From Hydrogenophaga sp. (GTDB lineage: Bacteria > Pseudomonadota > Gammaproteobacteria > Burkholderiales > Burkholderiaceae_C): a stretch of 64,000 nt of DNA. Under the pieces are notes generated by a model that saw only the letters and a list, made by a program, of their open reading frames with translations, had not been told where the DNA came from and ran no database searches. The translations under genes were made by a program, and so were the position numbers. The stretch covers positions 1 to 64,000 of the forward strand of contig NZ_JAHVAB010000047.1 of the NCBI RefSeq assembly GCF_019264445.1. The letters are read 5' to 3'. How positions within the stretch are numbered: the stretch's first letter is position 1; every line of letters begins with the position of its first letter. Below, piece by piece: positions 53,195-61,624 of the stretch.

Positions 53195-54133
53195 ATGAAA
53201 ACAACCCCCTCAATCGCCTTCACGCTGTGCGGCGCCTTGTCTGGCGTTTGGTGTGCCGTGCCCGCGTTCGCCCAGCAAGGCGAAGCACAACTGGAGGCCT
53301 CGCTGAGCGCCGCCGCCGCCACCCCCGCCTGGATGAGCACCGAAGTCGGCGACGCCTGGGCGAAGGGCTACAAAGGCAAGGGCGTCACCATCACCGTGGT
53401 CGACGATTTCAGAAGCAACTCCATGCTCAACGGCAAGCTCGGCACGAGCAGCCAGTCGCAGCGCCACGGCCAGTGGACCACCCTGGAAGCCAGCATGATC
53501 GCGCCGCTGGCCACCGTGGCCACGCAAGACTTCGGCAGCGGCACCGCAGTGAAGCTCAACAAGGGCCTCAACGTGCTGAACCTGAGCTACGGAATGATGG
53601 CCACCGCCGGCTACACCGCCAGCCAGATCCGCTGGAGCGCGCAAGAGAACTCCATCATCAGCTACGCGCAAAACGGCACCGCCGTGGTGTCCAAGGCCGC
53701 CGGCAACGACGGCATTGCGGTGCTGGGCAAGAACGCACGCGGCCAGACCGACTACCTCAACCTCGCGCTCAAGGGCACCAAGACCGCCATCTACGTGGGC
53801 GCCCTCAACAGCAACGGCACCACGGCGGCACCCGCCACGCTGGCCTCGTACTCGAACACCGCTGGCACCGATGCCGCGATCCAGAAGCAGTTCCTGGTGG
53901 TCGGTGTGGAGGGCAGCAAGACCGGTCTGTACGGCACGTCGTTTGCCGCCCCCGTGATCACGGGCTACGCCGCCGTGCTGGGCAGCAAGTTCACCAGCGC
54001 CACGCCGGTGCAGATCACCAACCAGCTGCTCAATACCGCGCGCCAGGACACGATCAAGGGCTACCAGGCGCAGCTGCATGGCCGCGGTGAAGCCAGCCTC
54101 ACGCGGGCCCTCGCGCCCGTGGCGATCAAGTAA
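53195..54133 (+). CDS. Secreted subtilisin-like S8 family peptidase
   Basis: A 312-residue exported protein with signal peptide (MKTTPSIAFTLCGALSGVWCAVPAFA). The catalytic triad fits the S8 pattern: Asp in ITVVDDF, His in QRHGQWT, and Ser in YGTSFAAPVITGYAAVLG; the oxyanion Asn is in KAAGNDG. There is no clear I9 prodomain between signal and protease. It is shorter than most subtilases and has a reduced loop set. It follows the outer-membrane-like gene by 24 bases and stands in an island between polyamine genes. Substrate unknown. Confidence 0.82.
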   Translation: MKTTPSIAFTLCGALSGVWCAVPAFAQQGEAQLEASLSAAAATPAWMSTEVGDAWAKGYKGKGVTITVVDDFRSNSMLNGKLGTSSQSQRHGQWTTLEASMIAPLATVATQDFGSGTAVKLNKGLNVLNLSYGMMATAGYTASQIRWSAQENSIISYAQNGTAVVSKAAGNDGIAVLGKNARGQTDYLNLALKGTKTAIYVGALNSNGTTAAPATLASYSNTAGTDAAIQKQFLVVGVEGSKTGLYGTSFAAPVITGYAAVLGSKFTSATPVQITNQLLNTARQDTIKGYQAQLHGRGEASLTRALAPVAIK

Positions 54134-54249
54134 ACGCAGGCGCAGCGCGCAGCGCGTTCTCCTACAGCGCGCGGCGCGCCTTTCCTACGGCGCAGGCGGC
54201 CGCACGGGGTGACGATGCAGTCTCTCGAAACCCACAAGGAGATCGCAAC

Positions 54250-54654
54250 ATGTACATCAAGACCTTCACCGCTGTGGCGCTGTGCGCCGCCTCTGCATTC
54301 GCTTCTGCCCAGACCATGACCAAGGCCGAATACGACGCGGGCAAGCAGCGCATTGAGATGAACTACAAGATTGCGAAGAAGGCCTGCGACACCGTCAAGG
54401 ACAACGCCAAGGACGTGTGCGAACAGGAGGCCAAGGGCAAGGAAAAGGTCGAGAAGGCCGAGCTGGAGCACCAATACCAGAACACCCCGGCCAACGCGCT
54501 CAAGCTGGAAGAGGTGAAGGCGGACACCGCCTATGACATCGCCAAGGAAAAGTGCGAAGACCAGGCCGGTGACGCCGAGAAGGTGTGCAAGGCCGACGCC
54601 AAGGCCGTGCATGAGCGCGCGGTCAATGCCGCCAAGGCCAAGGCCAAGGGCTGA
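54250..54654 (+). CDS. Small exported helical protein with repeated AK-C-AK modules
   Basis: A 134-residue protein with a signal peptide (MYIKTFTAVALCAASAFASA). The body is lysine/alanine/glutamate-rich and likely helical, with two related segments each holding two cysteines (IAKKACDTVKDNAKDVCEQEAK and IAKEKCEDQAGDAEKVCKADAK), one about 65 residues after the other. Similar proteins are common in Burkholderiales and have no known role. It has its own terminator at 54687. GGAGATCGCAAC precedes the ATG. Confidence 0.75.
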   Translation: MYIKTFTAVALCAASAFASAQTMTKAEYDAGKQRIEMNYKIAKKACDTVKDNAKDVCEQEAKGKEKVEKAELEHQYQNTPANALKLEEVKADTAYDIAKEKCEDQAGDAEKVCKADAKAVHERAVNAAKAKAKG

Positions 54655-54686
54655 CCCATCGGGCTCGGTCACTGACCCTGCGCAAG

Positions 54687-54711
54687 AGCCGCCCTTCGGG
54701 GCGGCTTTTTT
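54687..54711 (+). terminator. Rho-independent terminator
   Basis: AGCCGCCC-TTCG-GGGCGGCT forms a perfect eight-base stem with a stable TTCG loop and a run of six T. It follows the AK-repeat gene, 33 bases after its stop. It may also end the convergent MocR transcript in part. Confidence 0.92.
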
Positions 54712-54720
54712 GTGCCCGCT

Positions 54721-56232
54721 TCAGGCCGAGCCCAGCACCTGCTGCACCGCTGCGGCCAGCACCGGCCCGCAGCGCTCGATGTCGGCCAGCGGCGCGTAGC
54801 CGTAGCCGATCACCAGTCCGCGCAGGTCGGTGCGTTGCAGGCAATAGGCCGAGAGCGGCCGCACCGTGAGGCCGTGCTGGGCGATGCGCTGCGCCAGCGC
54901 GCGGTCGTCCACCTGGGCCGGCAGGCGCAGGCACAGGTGCAGGCCCTGTTCGGCGCCGCTGATGCTGGGGCCTTCGGGGGTGTCGCGCAGCACCGGTTTG
55001 AGCGCTTCGAGCAGGCACTGTCGGCGTTCGCCATAGTTCTGCCGTGCGCGTCGCAGCGCGCTGGCGAAGTGGCCCATTTCAATGAACTCGGCCAGCGCGG
55101 CCTGCACCGGCATCTGGCCCGGGCGGTTGAGGTCGTAGTGCGCCTGCTTGAAAGCGCCCACCAGCGGCTTGGGCACCACGAGGTAGCCGATCTTCAGCCC
55201 CGGGTAGAGCACCTTGGAGAAGGTGCCCATGTAAAACACGCGGCCATCGGTGTCCAGGCCTTCCAGGCTGGAGATGGGTGGGCCGCTGAAGCGGTACTCG
55301 CTGTCGTAGTCGTCTTCGAGCACCCAGGCGTCGTGCGCGCGCGCGGTGGCCAGCAGCTGGTGGCGACGCGGCAGCGACATCACCGCACCGGTGGGGTACT
55401 GATGCGAGGGGGTCACGTAGATGAGGCGCGGGGGCCGGGCGTTGTCGGCCGTGCTGGGCTGGATGCCCTCTTCGTCCACCGGCACCGGGTGCAGGCTCAG
55501 GCCGGTGGCCATGAAGGCTTTCACCGCGCCCCAGTAGGCCGGGTCTTCCACCCACACGGTGTCGCCGTGGTCGGCCAGCAGCCGCGCGCAGAGCTCGATG
55601 GACTGCTGCGTGCCGCTGGTGATGACGACCTGGTCGGCCTCCAGGTGCACGCTGCGGAACACGCGCAGGTAGTCGGCCACGGCGCGGCGCAGGGGCGCGT
55701 AGCCACCGGAGGTGTTGTAGTCCAGCATGTCCGGGTAGGTCATGCGCCAGTGCTTGTTCTGCAGGCGCTGCCACAGCGTGAGCGGGAAGGCGCTGAAGTC
55801 GGCAATGCCGGGCGTGAAGGGCTGCACCTCCAGCTCCGTGGCGCAGAAGGTGCTGGCCAGCGCCTGCCCGCGGCTGGAGAGGCGAGCGGCCTGCACCGTG
55901 GCCGCCTGGCCGCCCGTGTGGCGCGGGGTGCGGCCGGGGGTGGCGCGGGGCACGTTGTCGTTGACGAAGGTGCCACTGCCCACGCGGCTGGCCAGGTAAC
56001 CCTCCACGCCGAGCTGGTTGATCGCGGCCACCACGGTGTTGCGCGAGAGCCGGAGGTCTTGCGCTAGGTCGCGGCTGGAGGGCAGGCGCTCACCGGCGCC
56101 CAGCTTGCCCTCCAGCATGGCGCGGCGCAGCGCTTCATAGAGCTGGCGGTGCAGGGGCAGGGCGTCCTGGGCGCCCAGGCGGCTCATTTCAGCGAGAAGA
56201 AATTCAGACAGCATGAACAGATCCCAATGCAT
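54721..56232 (-). CDS. MocR/PdxR-type regulator: GntR helix-turn-helix fused to aminotransferase fold
   Basis: A roughly 503-residue fusion regulator. Residues to about 85 hold the winged helix (LHRQLYEALRRAMLEGKLGAGERLPSSRDLAQDLRLSRNTVVAA). The rest is a class I aminotransferase-like domain with its PLP region (YMGTFSKVLYPGLKIGYLV, lysine in FSKVL). Such proteins sense PLP and an amine; GabR and PuuR-like regulators belong here. ATG at 56232 is chosen; 56214 and 56253 are also in frame. It is divergent from puuD-puuA-spuC-potFGHI, and repeated boxes in the gap fit its binding to a direct-repeat operator, so polyamine or GABA control is likely. Confidence 0.88.
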   Translation of the reverse strand: MHWDLFMLSEFLLAEMSRLGAQDALPLHRQLYEALRRAMLEGKLGAGERLPSSRDLAQDLRLSRNTVVAAINQLGVEGYLASRVGSGTFVNDNVPRATPGRTPRHTGGQAATVQAARLSSRGQALASTFCATELEVQPFTPGIADFSAFPLTLWQRLQNKHWRMTYPDMLDYNTSGGYAPLRRAVADYLRVFRSVHLEADQVVITSGTQQSIELCARLLADHGDTVWVEDPAYWGAVKAFMATGLSLHPVPVDEEGIQPSTADNARPPRLIYVTPSHQYPTGAVMSLPRRHQLLATARAHDAWVLEDDYDSEYRFSGPPISSLEGLDTDGRVFYMGTFSKVLYPGLKIGYLVVPKPLVGAFKQAHYDLNRPGQMPVQAALAEFIEMGHFASALRRARQNYGERRQCLLEALKPVLRDTPEGPSISGAEQGLHLCLRLPAQVDDRALAQRIAQHGLTVRPLSAYCLQRTDLRGLVIGYGYAPLADIERCGPVLAAAVQQVLGSA

Positions 56233-56266
56233 GACCGGCGCGAGAGTCCCCATCCAGACGCGACAA

Positions 56267-56340
56267 GGATCCGGCTTTGCCGGTCCGAGGCGCGGTCCCC
56301 CCACCGGGGGGAAGCCGCGTCAGCGGCGCAGGGGGGTGCC
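56267..56340 (-). repeat. Dispersed GC-rich intergenic repeat, copy C
   Basis: On the minus strand it reads CACCCCCCTGCGCCGCTGAC, then a CCCCCC...GGGGGG stem and ACCGGCAAAGCCGG. It lies in the MocR/puuD divergent gap just outside the MocR boxes. It is closest to copies A and E and, unlike the others, does not start at a stop codon. Confidence 0.68.
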
Positions 56341-56394
56341 ATTGGCACCATAACATGGGGCCAAATGGCCCTCATCCTGATCCAATTGGCCCTC
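56335..56394 (+). promoter_or_regulatory. Direct repeats and palindrome in the MocR/puuD promoter
   Basis: CCAAATGGCCCTC (56361-56373) and CCAATTGGCCCTC (56382-56394) are near-identical direct repeats starting 21 bases apart, two helical turns. A palindrome GGTGCC-ATT-GGCACC (56335-56349) sits just upstream and its half resembles the repeat core. MocR regulators such as GabR bind paired direct repeats, so this is the likely operator for the adjacent MocR protein. Confidence 0.62.
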
Positions 56395-56423
56395 CACAAT
56401 GCATGCCATTGTCTGGAGTCATG

Positions 56424-57215
56424 ATGAACAAGCCGCCGTGCATGGTCTGGCTGCCTGCCGACCACCGCCTCATGGGCGATCACGGGCATCAGATGCCCTT
56501 TCTTCTGCTGGGCGACAAGTACGCCCGGGCCGTCAAGGTGGGGGCAGATGCCCAGCCGGTGATGTTCCCGCTGGCCGACACCGGCCAGATCAGCGAGCTG
56601 CTCGCGCTGGTGGACGGCGTGATGCTGACCGGCTCGCCCTCCAACGTGCACCCCTCCCATTTCGACGAGGCCGTGGCCGACCCCAGCCTGCCGCTGGACG
56701 CCGACCGCGACCTGCTCACGCTGGCGCTGGTGAAGGCCTGCGTGCACGAAGGCGTGCCGCTGCTGGGCATTTGCCGGGGCTTTCAGGAAATCAACGTCGC
56801 CCTGGGCGGCACGCTGCACCAGCGCGTGCACGAAGTGCCCGGGATGATGGACCACCGCGAGCCCAAGACGGCACCGCCCGACGAGCAATACGCGCCGCGC
56901 CACAGCATCCGCTTTGTGCCGGGCAGCGTGTTCGAGCAATGGGCGGGCGGCCCCGAGACGCAGGTCAATTCGCTGCACGGCCAGGGCATCAACCGCCTGG
57001 CCGCCGGGCTGGACGCGCTGGCCCATGCGCCTGATGGCCTGGTGGAGGCCTTTGGCGTGCGCGGCGCGCGCACCTTTGCCTACGCCGTGCAGTTCCACCC
57101 CGAGTGGCGCTGCTGGGAAACGCCTTTCTATGCCGCGATCTTCGAAGCCTTTGGCCGCGCCTGCCGCCAGCGCATGAACCTGCGCCTGCAAGCCGCCGAC
57201 CTCGCCAGAGCATGA
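56424..57215 (+). CDS. puuD: Gamma-glutamyl-gamma-aminobutyrate hydrolase
   Basis: A 263-residue class I glutamine amidotransferase fold enzyme (C26 family). The nucleophile is in GICRGFQEI and the catalytic His/Glu in FHPEW. It releases glutamate and GABA from gamma-glutamyl-GABA, the last step of the Puu route before GABA use. The start ATG at 56424 has GGAG five bases upstream; 56421 is in frame. It begins the puuD-puuA-spuC-pot operon and is divergent from the MocR gene. Confidence 0.92.
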   Translation: MNKPPCMVWLPADHRLMGDHGHQMPFLLLGDKYARAVKVGADAQPVMFPLADTGQISELLALVDGVMLTGSPSNVHPSHFDEAVADPSLPLDADRDLLTLALVKACVHEGVPLLGICRGFQEINVALGGTLHQRVHEVPGMMDHREPKTAPPDEQYAPRHSIRFVPGSVFEQWAGGPETQVNSLHGQGINRLAAGLDALAHAPDGLVEAFGVRGARTFAYAVQFHPEWRCWETPFYAAIFEAFGRACRQRMNLRLQAADLARA

Positions 57216-57251
57216 CGTGAACACACCCTATAACCACAACGGAGATGGCAC

Positions 57252-58619
57252 ATGACAGCCCCCCAAAAGATGAGCTTCAACGATCTGGAAAACTGGCTCA
57301 ACCAGAACCGCGTGACCGAAGTCGAGTGCCTGGTGCCCGACTTGACCGGGGTGGCGCGCGGCAAGATCCTGCCGCGTGAGAAGTTCACCGAAGACCGGGG
57401 CATGCGCCTGCCGCAGGCGATCGTGGCGATGGGGGTGACGGGCGAGTTTCCGGCCAGCGGGCCTTATTACGACGTGATCGAGCCGACCGACCGCGACATG
57501 CAGCTGCGCCCGGACCCGACCACCGCGCGCATCGTGCCCTGGGCCACCGACCCGACCGCGCAGGTGATCCACGACTGCTTCGACCACGCCGGCAAGCTCG
57601 TGCCCTTTGCACCGCGCAGCGTGCTGCGCCACGTGTGCGAGTTGTTCGACGCCGAGGGCCTGGACCCGGTGGTGGCGCCCGAGCTCGAGTTCTACCTGAC
57701 CGCGCGCAACACCGACCCCAACACGCTGCTCAAGCCGCCGATCGGTCGCAGCGGCCGTGCCGAGACTTCGCGCCAGTCGTACAGCATCGACGCGGTCAAC
57801 GAGTTCGACCCGCTGTTTGAAGAGATCTACGACTACTGCGACAAGATGAAGCTCAACGTGGACACGCTGATCCACGAAGCCGGTGCGGGACAGATGGAGA
57901 TCAACTTCTTCCACGCCCACCCGCTGGGCCTGGCCGACGAGGTGTTCTTCTTCAAGCGCACGGTGCGCGAGTCGGCGCTGCGGCACGACATGTACGCCAC
58001 CTTCATGGCCAAGCCCATCGCGGGCGAGCCCGGCTCGGCGATGCACGTGCACCAGAGCATCCTGAACAAGAAGACCGGCAAGAACATCTTCAGCAACGAC
58101 GACGGCACGCCCTCCGAATCGTTCTACCACTACATCGGCGGCCTGCAGCGCTATATTCCGGCGGCCATGGTGCTGGTGGCGCCCTACGTGAACAGCTACC
58201 GCCGCCTCTCGCGCCACACCGCAGCTCCCATCAACATCGAGTGGGGCCACGACAACCGCACGGTGGGCATCCGCTCGCCCATTTCCAGCCCCGAAGCGCG
58301 CCGGGTGGAAAACCGCGTGATCGGCGCCGACGCCAACCCCTACGTGGCCATGGCCATGACGCTGGCCTGCGGCTACCTCGGCCTGAAGAACAAGATCAAG
58401 CCCAAGCCGGAGATGAGGGGCGACGCCTACCTGTCGCCGTACTCGCTGCCCCGCAGCCTGGGCGAGGCGCTGGACTGGCTGCGCCGCGAAACCGACCTGC
58501 ACGACGTGCTGGGCAAGGAGTTCATCACGATCTACACCGAGATCAAGGAGCTGGAGTTCGACGAGTTCATGAAGGTGATCTCGCCTTGGGAGCGCGAACA
58601 CCTCCTGCTGCATGTCTGA
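57252..58619 (+). CDS. puuA: Gamma-glutamylputrescine synthetase, glutamine synthetase family
   Basis: A 455-residue glutamine-synthetase-like ligase that joins glutamate to putrescine with ATP. The C-terminal metal/ATP domain shows AGAGQMEINFFH, AKPIAGEPGSAMHVHQS and RLSRHTAAPINIEWGHDNRTVGIR, and the N-terminal grasp domain is ECLVPDLTGVARGKILPREKF. The length and missing adenylylation loop fit the PuuA/GlnA2-type branch rather than nitrogen-control GlnA. GGAG precedes the ATG. It follows puuD by 37 bases. Confidence 0.93.
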   Translation: MTAPQKMSFNDLENWLNQNRVTEVECLVPDLTGVARGKILPREKFTEDRGMRLPQAIVAMGVTGEFPASGPYYDVIEPTDRDMQLRPDPTTARIVPWATDPTAQVIHDCFDHAGKLVPFAPRSVLRHVCELFDAEGLDPVVAPELEFYLTARNTDPNTLLKPPIGRSGRAETSRQSYSIDAVNEFDPLFEEIYDYCDKMKLNVDTLIHEAGAGQMEINFFHAHPLGLADEVFFFKRTVRESALRHDMYATFMAKPIAGEPGSAMHVHQSILNKKTGKNIFSNDDGTPSESFYHYIGGLQRYIPAAMVLVAPYVNSYRRLSRHTAAPINIEWGHDNRTVGIRSPISSPEARRVENRVIGADANPYVAMAMTLACGYLGLKNKIKPKPEMRGDAYLSPYSLPRSLGEALDWLRRETDLHDVLGKEFITIYTEIKELEFDEFMKVISPWEREHLLLHV

Positions 58620-58692
58620 GCTCCCCCCGCGCCGCCTTCGGCGTCACCCCCCAGGGGGCAACGCTGGCGGCCCGGCAAAGCCGGTTCCGCGG
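58620..58692 (+). repeat. Dispersed GC-rich intergenic repeat, copy D
   Basis: It begins directly after the puuA stop codon as GCTCCCCCCGCGCCGCCTTC, with a CCCCCCAGGGGG stem and a GGCCCGGCAAAGCCGGTTCC hairpin. It is nearly the same as copy B on the minus strand (43845). Confidence 0.75.
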
Positions 58693-58732
58693 CGTTACTG
58701 GATAACTACCCCTCTCTGAAAGCGAGCCTGTT

Positions 58733-60172
58733 GTGAACACCTCGACCCTCATTGCCCCGCCTGCCCTGGTTCGCCGTGCCGAGCAGCAGGACACCAAATC
58801 CATCCAGGCGCAAGACAGCGCGCACTTCATCCACCCGTTCACCGACCACGCCGGCCTGGCCGAGCGTGGCGCGCGCGTGATCACGCGGGCCGACGACATC
58901 TATGTCTGGGACTCCGAAGGCAAGAAGATCCTGGACGCGATGAGCGGCCTGTGGTGCGTCAACGCCGGTTACGGCCGCAAGGAACTGGCGGACGCGGCCT
59001 ACCAGCAGACGATGACGCTGCCGTTCTACAACAGCTTCTTCAACACCACCAACGTGCCCGCCGTGCAGCTGGCCACCAAGCTGGCGTCGCTCGCACCGCA
59101 GGTGGGCGGGCGCAAGTTCGAACACGTGTTCTTCTCCAGCAGCGGCAGCGAGAGCAACGACACCAACGTGCGCATGGTGCGCCGCTACTGGGACCTGCTG
59201 GGTCAGCCCCAGCGCAAGGTCATCATCAGCCGCCACAACGCGTACCACGGCAGCACCATGGCCGGCGCCTCGCTGGGTGGCATGAGCGGCATGCACGCAC
59301 AGGGCGACCTGCCCATTCCCGACATCGTGCACATCGAGCAGCCGCACCACTTCGAGAACGCACGGCCCGGCGAGAGCCAGGCGGACTTCGGCGTGCGCGC
59401 CGCGCGCTGGCTCGAAGAAAAGATCCTCTCCATCGGCGCCGACAAGGTGGCCGCCTTCATTGCCGAGCCGGTGCAAGGCGCCGGCGGCGTGATCATTCCG
59501 CCGGCCACCTACTGGCCCGAGATCCAGCGCATCGTCGACCAGTACGGCATCTTGCTGATCTCCGACGAAGTGATCTGCGCCTTTGGCCGCCTGGGCCACT
59601 GGTTTGCGTACGAAAAGTTCGGCTACCGCCCCGACCTCATCACCTTCGCCAAGGGCGTGACCAGCGGCTACATCCCGCTGGGCGGCGTGATGGTGGGCGA
59701 CCGCGTGGCCCAGGTGCTGATCGAGAAAGGCGGCGAGTTCAACCACGGCTACACCTACAGCGGCCACCCCGTGGCCTGTGCGGTGGCGCTGGCCAACATC
59801 GAGCTCATGGAACGCGAGAAGCTGGTCGAGCGCGTGAAGAACGACACCGGCCCCTACCTGGCCGAGCGCTTCGAGGAACTGAACCACCACCCGCTGGTGG
59901 GCGCGGCCGAAACCTGCGGCTTCGTGGCCGGCCTGGTGCTGGTGAAGAACAAGGCGACAAAGAAGCTGTTTGACGAGAGCGTGAGCGCGGGCATGCGCTG
60001 CCGCGCGCACTGCTTCAAGAACGGGCTGATCATGCGCGCCGTGGGCGACCGCATGATCATCGCGCCACCGCTGGTGATGACCCGCGCGCAGATCGACGAG
60101 ATGATGGACCTGATCCACCTCTGCCTGGACGCCACCGTGGACGAATTGCGCGCCGAAGGGCTGCTGGCCTGA
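58733..60172 (+). CDS. spuC: Polyamine/putrescine-type class III aminotransferase
   Basis: A 479-residue class III PLP aminotransferase. The cofactor aspartate region is ILLISDEVICAFGRLG and the Schiff-base lysine is in LITFAKGVTSGYIPLGGVMV. The sequence resembles Pseudomonas SpuC and other putrescine/beta-alanine-pyruvate aminotransferases. It would convert putrescine to 4-aminobutyraldehyde with pyruvate. The start is GTG at 58733, with no strong ribosome site but no better alternative nearby. It lies between puuA and potF, which supports polyamine catabolism. Confidence 0.9.
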   Translation: MNTSTLIAPPALVRRAEQQDTKSIQAQDSAHFIHPFTDHAGLAERGARVITRADDIYVWDSEGKKILDAMSGLWCVNAGYGRKELADAAYQQTMTLPFYNSFFNTTNVPAVQLATKLASLAPQVGGRKFEHVFFSSSGSESNDTNVRMVRRYWDLLGQPQRKVIISRHNAYHGSTMAGASLGGMSGMHAQGDLPIPDIVHIEQPHHFENARPGESQADFGVRAARWLEEKILSIGADKVAAFIAEPVQGAGGVIIPPATYWPEIQRIVDQYGILLISDEVICAFGRLGHWFAYEKFGYRPDLITFAKGVTSGYIPLGGVMVGDRVAQVLIEKGGEFNHGYTYSGHPVACAVALANIELMEREKLVERVKNDTGPYLAERFEELNHHPLVGAAETCGFVAGLVLVKNKATKKLFDESVSAGMRCRAHCFKNGLIMRAVGDRMIIAPPLVMTRAQIDEMMDLIHLCLDATVDELRAEGLLA

Positions 60173-60206
60173 GGGGCACGCGGGGCGCGAATGCACGGAA
60201 TGGGTG

Positions 60207-60219
60207 CGAAGTGGCCCTA
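60207..60219 (+). promoter_or_regulatory. Possible MocR-type box upstream of potF
   Basis: CGAAGTGGCCCTA matches the CCAAATGGCCCTC box of the puuD promoter at 10 of 13 positions. It lies in the 189-base gap between spuC and potF and overlaps a TAGAAT -10-like element. It also overlaps nothing else that is repeated, and only one copy is seen. A separate dyad ATACC-N7-GGTAT follows at 60233-60249. Confidence 0.35.
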
Positions 60220-60361
60220 GAATGTTTTCCGCATACCCCTACGCGGTATCCCTGCTGCAGCCGGCGTGCGTTGGGTCTGGAAATTGCTAGCGCATTGGCA
60301 ACGATTTCAGCCCCTGCCGGTTGAGTTCTTTCGGTCAACAACCATTGGAGTGAGCAACACC

Positions 60362-61534
60362 ATGAAAAAGCAAGTTCTGGTTCTGGCGATGTCGGCAATG
60401 CTGCTGGCAGCCTGTGGCAAGAAAGAGGAGCCGGTGGCCGCTCCAGCCGCCCCGGTGGCTGCCGCCCCGGCCGCGCCCGCTGCCCCCGCCGGCCCGGTGC
60501 TGGACGCTGAAAAGGTCCTGAACGTCTACAACTGGCCCGACTACATCACCGAAACCCTGGTGGCCGACTTCGAGAAGGAGTACGGCATCAAGGTGAACTA
60601 CGACACCTTCGAGAACAACGAGGCGCTGCACGCCAAGCTGGTCGCCGGCAATTCGGGCTACGACATCGTCATCCCCACCGCCGGTTTCGCCAAGAAGCAG
60701 ATCGACGGCGGCCTGTATCAGCCCATCGACAAGAGCAAGCTGACCAACTACGCCAACCTCGATGCCGACTTCATGGCCAAGATTGCTGGCGTGGACCCGG
60801 AGAACAAGCACCTGGTGCCATGGGCCTGGGGCTTCACCACCGTGGGTATCAACAAGCAGAAGGTCGAGAAGGCACTGGGCGGCATGCCCATGCCCGAGAA
60901 CGCGTGGGATCTCGTGTTCAAGCCCGAGTACTCCAGCAAGCTGCGCTCCTGCGGCATCGCCTACCTGGATTCGCCGAGCGAAATCCTGCCGGTGGCGCTG
61001 CACTACGTGGGCAAGCCGGCCTACAGCGAGAACCCGGAAGACTTCAAGCTCGCGGGTGAAATGCTCAAGAAGGTGCGCAAGGACGTGCGCCTCTTCTCCA
61101 GCACCATGATCGACGACATCGCCGGCGGCAAGGCCTGCGCGTTTGTGGGCTGGTCGGGCGACATCAACATCGCGGCCGACCGCGTGAAGGAAACCGGTGG
61201 CAAGGACGAGATCGTGCCGCTGCTGCCCACGGGCGGCGGTCTGGTGTTCATCGACACCATGGCCATCCCGAAAGACGCCAAGCACGTGAACAACGCGCAC
61301 GTCTTCATGGACTTCTACCTGCGCGCGGCCAACGCTGCAGCCATGGCCAACGAACTGAACTACCCCACCGGCAACAAGGCTGCGCTGGCCGACATCAAGG
61401 ACGAGGTCAAGGGCAACAAGACCATCTTCCTGAGCCCCGAGGACACGGCGCGCCTGATCCCCACCGGCGGCTTCTCCAACGACATCTCGGGCGTGTTGAA
61501 CGAGACCTACAACGCGTTCAAGCGCGGCAAGTAA
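60362..61534 (+). CDS. potF: Polyamine ABC transporter substrate-binding lipoprotein, PotF/SpuD-like
   Basis: A 390-residue periplasmic receptor. The N-terminus is a lipoprotein signal with lipobox LLAAC (cysteine at about residue 19) followed by an Ala/Pro linker. The body begins VLNVYNWPDYITETLVADFEKEYGIKVNYDTFENNEAL, as in PotF/SpuD, which bind putrescine. It is the first of potFGHI. A strong terminator follows it, so potGHI may be transcribed at a lower level. The start has GGAGTGAGCAACACC upstream. Confidence 0.93.
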   Translation: MKKQVLVLAMSAMLLAACGKKEEPVAAPAAPVAAAPAAPAAPAGPVLDAEKVLNVYNWPDYITETLVADFEKEYGIKVNYDTFENNEALHAKLVAGNSGYDIVIPTAGFAKKQIDGGLYQPIDKSKLTNYANLDADFMAKIAGVDPENKHLVPWAWGFTTVGINKQKVEKALGGMPMPENAWDLVFKPEYSSKLRSCGIAYLDSPSEILPVALHYVGKPAYSENPEDFKLAGEMLKKVRKDVRLFSSTMIDDIAGGKACAFVGWSGDINIAADRVKETGGKDEIVPLLPTGGGLVFIDTMAIPKDAKHVNNAHVFMDFYLRAANAAAMANELNYPTGNKAALADIKDEVKGNKTIFLSPEDTARLIPTGGFSNDISGVLNETYNAFKRGK

Positions 61535-61560
61535 GCCGACCGACTCCCCTCGGGTACAAG

Positions 61561-61594
61561 GGCCGCTCATCCTGTCTGGTTGAGCGGCCTTTTT
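61561..61594 (+). terminator. Internal terminator between potF and potG
   Basis: GGCCGCTCA and TGAGCGGCC form a perfect nine-base stem, followed by five T. It lies 27 bases after the potF stop and 31 before potG. It likely reduces read-through so the receptor is made in excess of the permease. Confidence 0.92.
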
Positions 61595-61624
61595 ATTTCG
61601 TTCAGCGAAGAAACGGACTTCAAC

